NCBI GenBank assembly: GCA_041477005.1
Contig: JBGOUJ010000158.1
Location: forward strand, 1 to 12,979
Source: JBGOUJ01 sp041477005
GTDB taxonomy: Bacteria > Acidobacteriota > Terriglobia > Bryobacterales > JACQDG01
Direction: 5' to 3'
DNA: 12,979 nucleotides
Shown here: positions 8,806 through 12,979 of the stretch, piece after piece
Layout of the letters: each line of letters starts with the position of its first letter
Numbering within the stretch: position 1 is the stretch's first letter
Notes under the pieces: generated by a model
The model's input: only the letters and a program-made list of their open reading frames with translations
Told to the model about the DNA's origin: nothing
Database searches by the model: none
Position numbers and translations under genes: made by a program

Positions 8806-8822
8806 TTGGCAGCCCGATTGCG
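8806..8822 (+). promoter_or_regulatory. Sigma-54 (-24/-12) promoter
   Basis: The sequence TTGGCAGCCCGATTGCG has the invariant GG (8808-8809) and GC (8820-8821) separated by exactly 10 bases, close to the consensus TTGGCAC-N5-TTGCA. Transcription should start near 8833, giving a 27-base leader that contains the ribosome-binding site of the next gene. Small palindromes upstream, GTTCAGAAC (8784-8792) and CGTAGTACCACG (8740-8751, imperfect), are possible activator sites but are unproven. Confidence 0.7.
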
Positions 8823-8859
8823 ATCTCTACTGTTTAAGCGATTTTCTCGGGAGGATCTT

Positions 8860-9855
8860 ATGAGCGACGAGAACAACAAGGACGAGAGCAGCAAGAAGGA
8901 TCTGCCGCCGTTGGTATCAAACCGCACTGAACTGGAAGCGAAGCGTCGCAAGCGGAGGATAGCCGGATGGAGCGCCGTCTTGGCATTGCTGGTTGCCGGA
9001 GGCATCGGCGTATCGAAATACGGTCATCCATTTATGGAAAACCATCGCCAGTTGATGGCCCAGTTTCCCGGCCTGCAAGAGTCGGTCGCTGCTGTGGGCA
9101 AGCGAATGGATGATACCGAAGAAAAGTTGCGCGCGTGGACGGCGGACCGCGACGGCCTGACCGAGCGCCTGTCGACACTCGAGAAGAGGGTGAATCACAA
9201 TCTCCAGCTCGCTCGAAAGCAGACGCAGGAGATGACATCCCAGATCGAGCAGCGCCTGGAGACGGCCATGAACCAGCGGCAGGGCGCCATGCAGACGCGC
9301 GTGGATCAGATCGAATCCAGCCAGGAGTCGGAGCGGGTCCGCACCGCCAGGCTCGAGGAGCAAATGGCCGGGCTGCGCCGGGAGGTTCAGCAGCAGGTCG
9401 CGCAGGTGCAGCAGCAGACCGGCCGCGATCTGAACAACGTGGGCCAGCGGGTCGCTCGCCTCGATCAGAGAGCCGACCACAGCGAACACGAGATGAATGC
9501 GCTTTCGCAGAAAGTCGACTGGCAGCGCGTGGACTTCGAGGTTCCCAAGAACAGCACTCGCGAGTTGCTCCCCGGGATTACCCTGCACGTCAGCCGGACC
9601 GACATCTCCCATCGCCGGTTCGATGGCTGGATGTGGGTGCTGCCCGAGCACCGCACCGTGTGGGTGCGCAGCCAGGGGGCGCAGCAGCCGGTGGTCTTTT
9701 ACAGCAAGCTGGACAACCGGCCGCATGAGCTCGTGGTCACGCAGGTGACGAAGAAGGCCGTCATCGGCTACCTGCTGGTGCCGCGCAACATCCCCCCGGA
9801 CGGCACGCTGACGGCTGGCGCGCGGAACACCGCGCCGTCGCCGTCGGCCCAGTAG
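8860..9855 (+). CDS. Membrane-anchored coiled-coil protein, unknown function
   Basis: This 331-residue protein is not one I recognise. Its order is: charged cytoplasmic N-terminus (1-35, including AKRRKRR just before the helix), one transmembrane helix (about 36-51, GWSAVLALLVAGGIGV), a long heptad-rich coiled coil rich in Q, E and R (about 60-220), a compact C-terminal domain (about 222-310) and a disordered tail. The C-terminal domain has conserved-looking aromatic segments (VDFEVPKNSTRELLPGITLH, RRFDGWMWVLPEHRTVWVR, VIGYLLVP). The positive-inside pattern puts the coiled coil and the C-terminal domain in the periplasm. The ATG at 8860 follows GGGAGGAT (8849-8856); upstream in-frame codons would lie within the promoter. 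It has its own sigma-54 promoter and a terminator, so it is probably a single-gene unit controlled by the adjacent regulator. A structural or signalling role in the envelope is a guess. Confidence 0.85.
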   Translation: MSDENNKDESSKKDLPPLVSNRTELEAKRRKRRIAGWSAVLALLVAGGIGVSKYGHPFMENHRQLMAQFPGLQESVAAVGKRMDDTEEKLRAWTADRDGLTERLSTLEKRVNHNLQLARKQTQEMTSQIEQRLETAMNQRQGAMQTRVDQIESSQESERVRTARLEEQMAGLRREVQQQVAQVQQQTGRDLNNVGQRVARLDQRADHSEHEMNALSQKVDWQRVDFEVPKNSTRELLPGITLHVSRTDISHRRFDGWMWVLPEHRTVWVRSQGAQQPVVFYSKLDNRPHELVVTQVTKKAVIGYLLVPRNIPPDGTLTAGARNTAPSPSAQ

Positions 9856-9874
9856 CAGAGCTTGCCTTAGCCTT

Positions 9875-9935
9875 GCTCCCTTACCGTCGGGCTCCCGCAA
9901 GACCCGAGCCCCGACCGTGAGGGAGCGTTTGTTTT
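9875..9935 (+). terminator. Long hairpin with T-rich tail
   Basis: Inverted arms GCTCCCTTACCGTCGGGCTC (9875-9894) and its near complement ending GTGAGGGAGC (to 9926) form a long imperfect stem with one C-C mismatch, one wobble pair and one bulge. It is followed by GTTTGTTTT (9927-9935). This fits a rho-independent terminator for the coiled-coil gene. The minus-strand side lacks a T-run, so termination of the converging actin gene here is less certain. Confidence 0.75.
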
Positions 9936-9959
9936 CAGAAGGCCGGCGGCGGCTCTGCG

Positions 9960-10985
9960 CTAAGCCTCCAGCATCGCCGCCATCAGCGCGCCCTTCGCCG
10001 TGGTGTTCAGTGGGTCGGCGGCCAGCCGGATCTCTGCGATGCCAATGGGCAAATCAAGCCGCCGGAGGCCCTTTTCAAGGCGCGGCATGAAACCGGCCAG
10101 CTTGGCGCTGCCCCCGCTGACCACGATCGGAATAGGCCGGTCGAGTTTGGGGACCTTCCGCGATTCCGCGAGCGCGCCCTCCAGACGGGTCAGCACGGTC
10201 TGGATCATGTCGTCATAGTAAACGGTGAGCGCCTGCTCGATGTTGCTGGCGCTGCTGCGGCCATTCAGCGCGAAGGCCCCCTCCTTGACCAGCCGGATGG
10301 CGACCGGCTTCTGCCCGGTCACGCACGCCGCGCTGCGGTCGATGTAATCGCCGGCCTTTGCGGTGCTGAAGGTGATGACGGGCATGCCGAGGTAAGCCAG
10401 GCAAACGTTGCACATGCCGCCGCCGAAGCTGATGCCGATGCCGGTGAAGTTGGTCGCCTCCAACTCGGCAAACACCACCGCCAGCCCTTCGTTCAGGGAC
10501 TTGGCTTGAAAACCCAGCCGCGTGAGCATCTCAGCCAGCGTGGTTTCGTGGTAGGCCAGGTCCCCTTCGCCGCCCGGCGCGGGGCTGGGAACGCTGAAGC
10601 AGAGCCTGACGCCATCCTTGGGGCCGCCGCACAGCCGCTGGACCGTGTCTTCGATCACCTCCAGGCTGCGGTGCTCGGTCGGGTTGAGCAGCCCGTTCTG
10701 CATGGGCCGGCGCGTGTCGCCGCAAAAGATGTGGGCGAAGCGGTCGGCCTGGTCGCCCAGCACCAGGATGTCCGACCCCGCCAACTTGAACGGGATGCCC
10801 TCTTTGTAGAGCATCGCTTCGGTGACCTTCGAGTTGGGCAACGACAGGAAGGCATTGAGCTGCGCCCGGTAGCAGAGGCCCGCTCCATTGGGCTCGGCCA
10901 GCACGATGCGGCTCGTTCCGATATCCAGACCCTTGGCCATGGCCGCGGGTTGTCTTGATTGCATATTCCTCTTCCTCCTTTTCAT
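9960..10985 (-). CDS. Orphan actin-like ATPase (MreB/FtsA/ParM superfamily)
   Basis: This 341-residue protein shows the five actin/Hsp70 ATPase motifs in order: phosphate 1 GLDIGTSRIVLA (19-30), connect 1 NEGLAVVFA (165-173), phosphate 2 GIGISFGGGMCNV (182-194), adenosine VVSGGSAKLAGF (288-299) and connect 2 TAKGALMAA (329-337). Overall similarity to MreB, FtsA or ParM looks low, and I cannot place it in a named subfamily. The length is close to that of MreB. The family binds ATP and usually forms filaments. The ATG at 10985 has AGGAG 7 bases upstream; a second in-frame ATG at 10964 has AAGGAGG 9 bases upstream, so the start is ambiguous by seven residues. The gene follows the amidase gene by 28 bases on the same strand, so they are probably co-transcribed. 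That suggests a cell-wall or morphology role rather than plasmid partition. Confidence 0.88.
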   Translation of the reverse strand: MKRRKRNMQSRQPAAMAKGLDIGTSRIVLAEPNGAGLCYRAQLNAFLSLPNSKVTEAMLYKEGIPFKLAGSDILVLGDQADRFAHIFCGDTRRPMQNGLLNPTEHRSLEVIEDTVQRLCGGPKDGVRLCFSVPSPAPGGEGDLAYHETTLAEMLTRLGFQAKSLNEGLAVVFAELEATNFTGIGISFGGGMCNVCLAYLGMPVITFSTAKAGDYIDRSAACVTGQKPVAIRLVKEGAFALNGRSSASNIEQALTVYYDDMIQTVLTRLEGALAESRKVPKLDRPIPIVVSGGSAKLAGFMPRLEKGLRRLDLPIGIAEIRLAADPLNTTAKGALMAAMLEA

Positions 10986-11013
10986 GGTCGAACTCCTGCC
11001 GGCTCGGGTTCCC

Positions 11014-12336
11014 TCAGGGGCGCCGTCGCCGCGCTGCCCCGGGCAGCGGGACGAACCACCGCTTGTAGCGTTGTTGCAGCCGCCGGCGATACGTCTCTAC
11101 TGAAAGGCCCTGCAAAGCGGCCTGCCGCTCGATCCGCGCCTCCGAGAGCCGGATCCCCGGCCACAGCCGGCCTCCCAATGCCTCGACGAACGCCGCATCG
11201 TAGCCGAACCCGAACTTCACGATGCTAGGTATTTCTTCGGTATACTTATTACTCAGCCCCAGCTCTTCGTACGGGAAGCCGCCCGCCCAGTCGGTGTGAT
11301 AGCCGATCAGCATCCGGTCCGGGTTCACCGACACCAGGTCGTGGCTGACGCAGTTGGCTTCGGCCACGCCGCTGCGGCGGCGCAGCATCTCGGTCAGCAG
11401 CCGCGCGCTGTAGACCTGGACGGCCGTGGCCCGCCCCTCCGCCGGGTTGGCCTGGTCGGTCTGCGCCTCGAAAGCCACTCCGATGAAGCTCTGATTCAGG
11501 TTCAGATACGCTTCGCCGCCCGAGACCCAGACCGAGTGGCCGGCATGGTGGGCGAATTCGGTCTCCGGCACGATCCGGTAGACCCGGCCGAAGCGATCGA
11601 TGACAAAGTTGTAGAGCTTCTGCCGCCGGACGTAATCGAGCAGCCCCTGGTCGCGGCGCCGGATCCGGTCGCGGTTGGCGGGTTCGAGCGACGTCACCTC
11701 GCTTTCCGTCGTGTGATAGACGATTCCCGCCGGCTCGTGTCTCCACTCGACCGCTTCCAGATCCGCGCCGTCTCCGACGGCAAAGACCGGGTAGATCCGG
11801 GGGCCGGTGTGGGTCGCAAAATCGTTCAGTATCCGCAGGCCGTTGCTGTAGAGTTCCGAGGCGCCGCTGCTCTCTACCAGCCACACGTCCGCCGGGGCCG
11901 GGGGAGCTTTTTCCACAACGGCGGCTGCCACGGCGCGCCCGGCCGGCGGCCGGGGCGTCATGCCTGGCGTTCTCCGCCGTCCAGCGCCGCGGCCTTCATG
12001 GCTGGCCGCTCCCGGAATCAATACCAGCAGCAGGCATACCGCCCCTGCACCCACCGATTTCGGGAAAGACTTGCGATTGCAGTACAGACACAGCAACAGG
12101 AGATCGCCAAACCCCAGTGCCCGCACCGCGCGCCGCGAGCTCAGCCGGAGAGCCTCCAGCGCCACCGCCCGCGACCGCAGCTTCCACCACCACCCCCCAG
12201 GGCGCAAGAACGGGTCCTCCTGACCGAACACCCGGACACTGAGCCGGACAAACTTCAGCCGCTCGGCTGCATTCGGCACTAGCGCTCCGTAACGTTCGAT
12301 CAGTTTCCAATGGATCCGCTCGCGCAGCTCCTTCAT
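11014..12336 (-). CDS. Membrane-anchored N-acetylmuramoyl-L-alanine amidase (Amidase_2/PGRP fold)
   Basis: This 440-residue protein has an N-terminal region of about 90 residues that is basic and tryptophan-rich. A transmembrane segment follows (about 94-110, SVGAGAVCLLLVLIPGA), then a proline-rich linker and the catalytic domain (about 195-360). That domain carries GIVYHTTES (H208), NFVIDRFGRVYRIV, HHAGHSVW, NQSFIGVAFE, CVSHDLVS (H332) and GYHTDWAGGFPYEELG (H347, D349). This is the order of an AmpD/PGRP zinc amidase: first His, the F.ID..G.vyr strand, AwHAG-like segment, NxxSIGvexE-like segment, and a late His. Such enzymes cleave the lactyl-peptide bond in peptidoglycan. The exact zinc set cannot be fixed by eye. 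The about 80-residue C-terminus is basic and helical. The ATG at 12336 has a modest ribosome-binding site. It is first in a two-gene unit with the actin-like ATPase. Confidence 0.87.
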   Translation of the reverse strand: MKELRERIHWKLIERYGALVPNAAERLKFVRLSVRVFGQEDPFLRPGGWWWKLRSRAVALEALRLSSRRAVRALGFGDLLLLCLYCNRKSFPKSVGAGAVCLLLVLIPGAASHEGRGAGRRRTPGMTPRPPAGRAVAAAVVEKAPPAPADVWLVESSGASELYSNGLRILNDFATHTGPRIYPVFAVGDGADLEAVEWRHEPAGIVYHTTESEVTSLEPANRDRIRRRDQGLLDYVRRQKLYNFVIDRFGRVYRIVPETEFAHHAGHSVWVSGGEAYLNLNQSFIGVAFEAQTDQANPAEGRATAVQVYSARLLTEMLRRRSGVAEANCVSHDLVSVNPDRMLIGYHTDWAGGFPYEELGLSNKYTEEIPSIVKFGFGYDAAFVEALGGRLWPGIRLSEARIERQAALQGLSVETYRRRLQQRYKRWFVPLPGAARRRRP

Positions 12337-12446
12337 ACCGCCTGCTACACCAGTTTAGGATCGGCGGGCTATGGCGAGAGCATTAGGGGGTGTACGGGGA
12401 TGCGCGTAAGTCTCACCCCGGGGCGACGACGGCGGCGGCGGAGGTG

Positions 12447-12452
12447 TATAAT
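12447..12452 (+). promoter_or_regulatory. Possible -10 element of the cytochrome gene
   Basis: A perfect TATAAT lies 14 bases before the ATG at 12467. The best -35 match 17-18 bases upstream is poor (GCGACG, 12423-12428). Transcription would begin near 12459, leaving about 8 bases of leader and no Shine-Dalgarno sequence. The hexamer overlaps a separate GGAGG-ATG pair, described under findings. Confidence 0.4.
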
Positions 12453-12466
12453 GCACCCAGTCAGCG

Positions 12467-12979
12467 ATGAGAAGGCTATCTTTCCTACTGCTGGGACTGG
12501 CCATCGCCGCGCAAGCCGCGCCCGATAGCCCCGTGAGCTACTTTCGCGACATCCGCCCGATCCTCCAGCGCCAGTGCCAGGGCTGCCACCAGCCCGCTGT
12601 GAAATCGGGCGGGCTGCTGTTGACCAGCTACGAAGGCCTGAAAGCTGGAGGCGGCAAGGGTCCGGTCTTCGAGCCGGGCGCTCCCGGGAAGAGCCGCCTG
12701 CTCGGACAACTGAAAGGCGACCTGGCGCCGCGCATGCCTTTCAACCAGCCTCCGCTCGCTGCCGAGCAGATCGAGCTGTTCCGCCGCTGGATCGCCGCGG
12801 GCGCGAGCGACGACACGCCCGCCGAAGCGCGTGAGACCGTGGCGCCGGACAAGCCACCGGTCTATCACCTGCCACCGGTGATCACGGCCCTCGCCTATTC
12901 GCCCGACGGCGCGACGCTGGCCGTTCCCGGCTATCGGGAAGTGCTGCTGCACAAGGCGGACGGCTCGGGATTGGTCGCG
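12467..12979 (+). CDS. Planctomycete-type cytochrome c fused to a WD40-like propeller, 5' part
   Basis: The frame from ATG 12467 stays open to the window end (171 codons); the 3' part is missing. Residues 1-18 (MRRLSFLLLGLAIAAQAA) are a signal peptide. The segment VSYFRDIRPILQRQCQGCHQ holds a CxxCH heme site (C37, C40, H41) typical of the Planctomycete cytochrome C domain. A likely distal ligand is M90 in PRMPF, and LFRRWIAAGA is the usual domain end. From about residue 138, VITALAYSPDGATLAVPGY begins a WD40-like blade, so a propeller should follow. Such proteins are periplasmic and often sit beside DUF1549/DUF1553 genes, which may lie beyond the window. An in-frame TAA at 12449-12451 makes 12467 the only reasonable start. 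It diverges from the amidase gene with 130 bases between. Confidence 0.88.
   Translation, partial: MRRLSFLLLGLAIAAQAAPDSPVSYFRDIRPILQRQCQGCHQPAVKSGGLLLTSYEGLKAGGGKGPVFEPGAPGKSRLLGQLKGDLAPRMPFNQPPLAAEQIELFRRWIAAGASDDTPAEARETVAPDKPPVYHLPPVITALAYSPDGATLAVPGYREVLLHKADGSGLVA

Overview
The window is about 13 kb of GC-rich, gene-dense bacterial chromosome. The gene mix suggests Acidobacteriota, perhaps a Bryobacter/Solibacter relative: a Planctomycete-type cytochrome c fused to a beta-propeller, a DUF3604-like PHP protein, an Omp85 protein (so a Gram-negative envelope), an NtrYX-type system and an orphan actin. This is inferred from gene families, not from a marker gene. No tRNA, rRNA, CRISPR array, transposase or phage gene was seen.

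Layout: (1) 2-358, 3' end of a MaoC-type hydratase (+). (2) 368-975, a MazF-like toxin and ribbon-helix-helix antitoxin pair (-), antitoxin first, with a four-fold 12-bp repeat and an extended -10 promoter over its start. (3) 1017-3554, a large membrane-anchored propeller plus PHP-hydrolase protein (-), preceded by a 16-codon leader ORF whose stop overlaps its start. (4) 3655-8718, four overlapping + strand genes: Omp85 protein with two POTRA domains, small exported protein, NtrY-like histidine kinase and NtrX-like sigma-54 activator. (5) 8806-9935, a sigma-54 promoter match, a membrane-anchored coiled-coil protein and a hairpin terminator. (6) 9960-12336, a - strand pair: membrane-anchored peptidoglycan amidase followed by an actin-like ATPase. 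(7) 12467 to the end, a truncated cytochrome c/propeller gene (+).

Working model (inference): regions 4 and 5 form an envelope-sensing circuit. An outer-membrane assembly factor and an exported protein are co-translated with a sensor kinase. Its sigma-54 activator would switch on the coiled-coil envelope gene from the -24/-12 element immediately downstream. The kinase carries an in-frame expansion of a 24-bp repeat in its ATP-binding domain. Region 6 is consistent with cell-wall work, since it pairs a wall hydrolase with a cytoskeletal ATPase. No intergenic stretch exceeds 300 bases; the longest are 8719-8859, 12337-12466 and 9856-9959.
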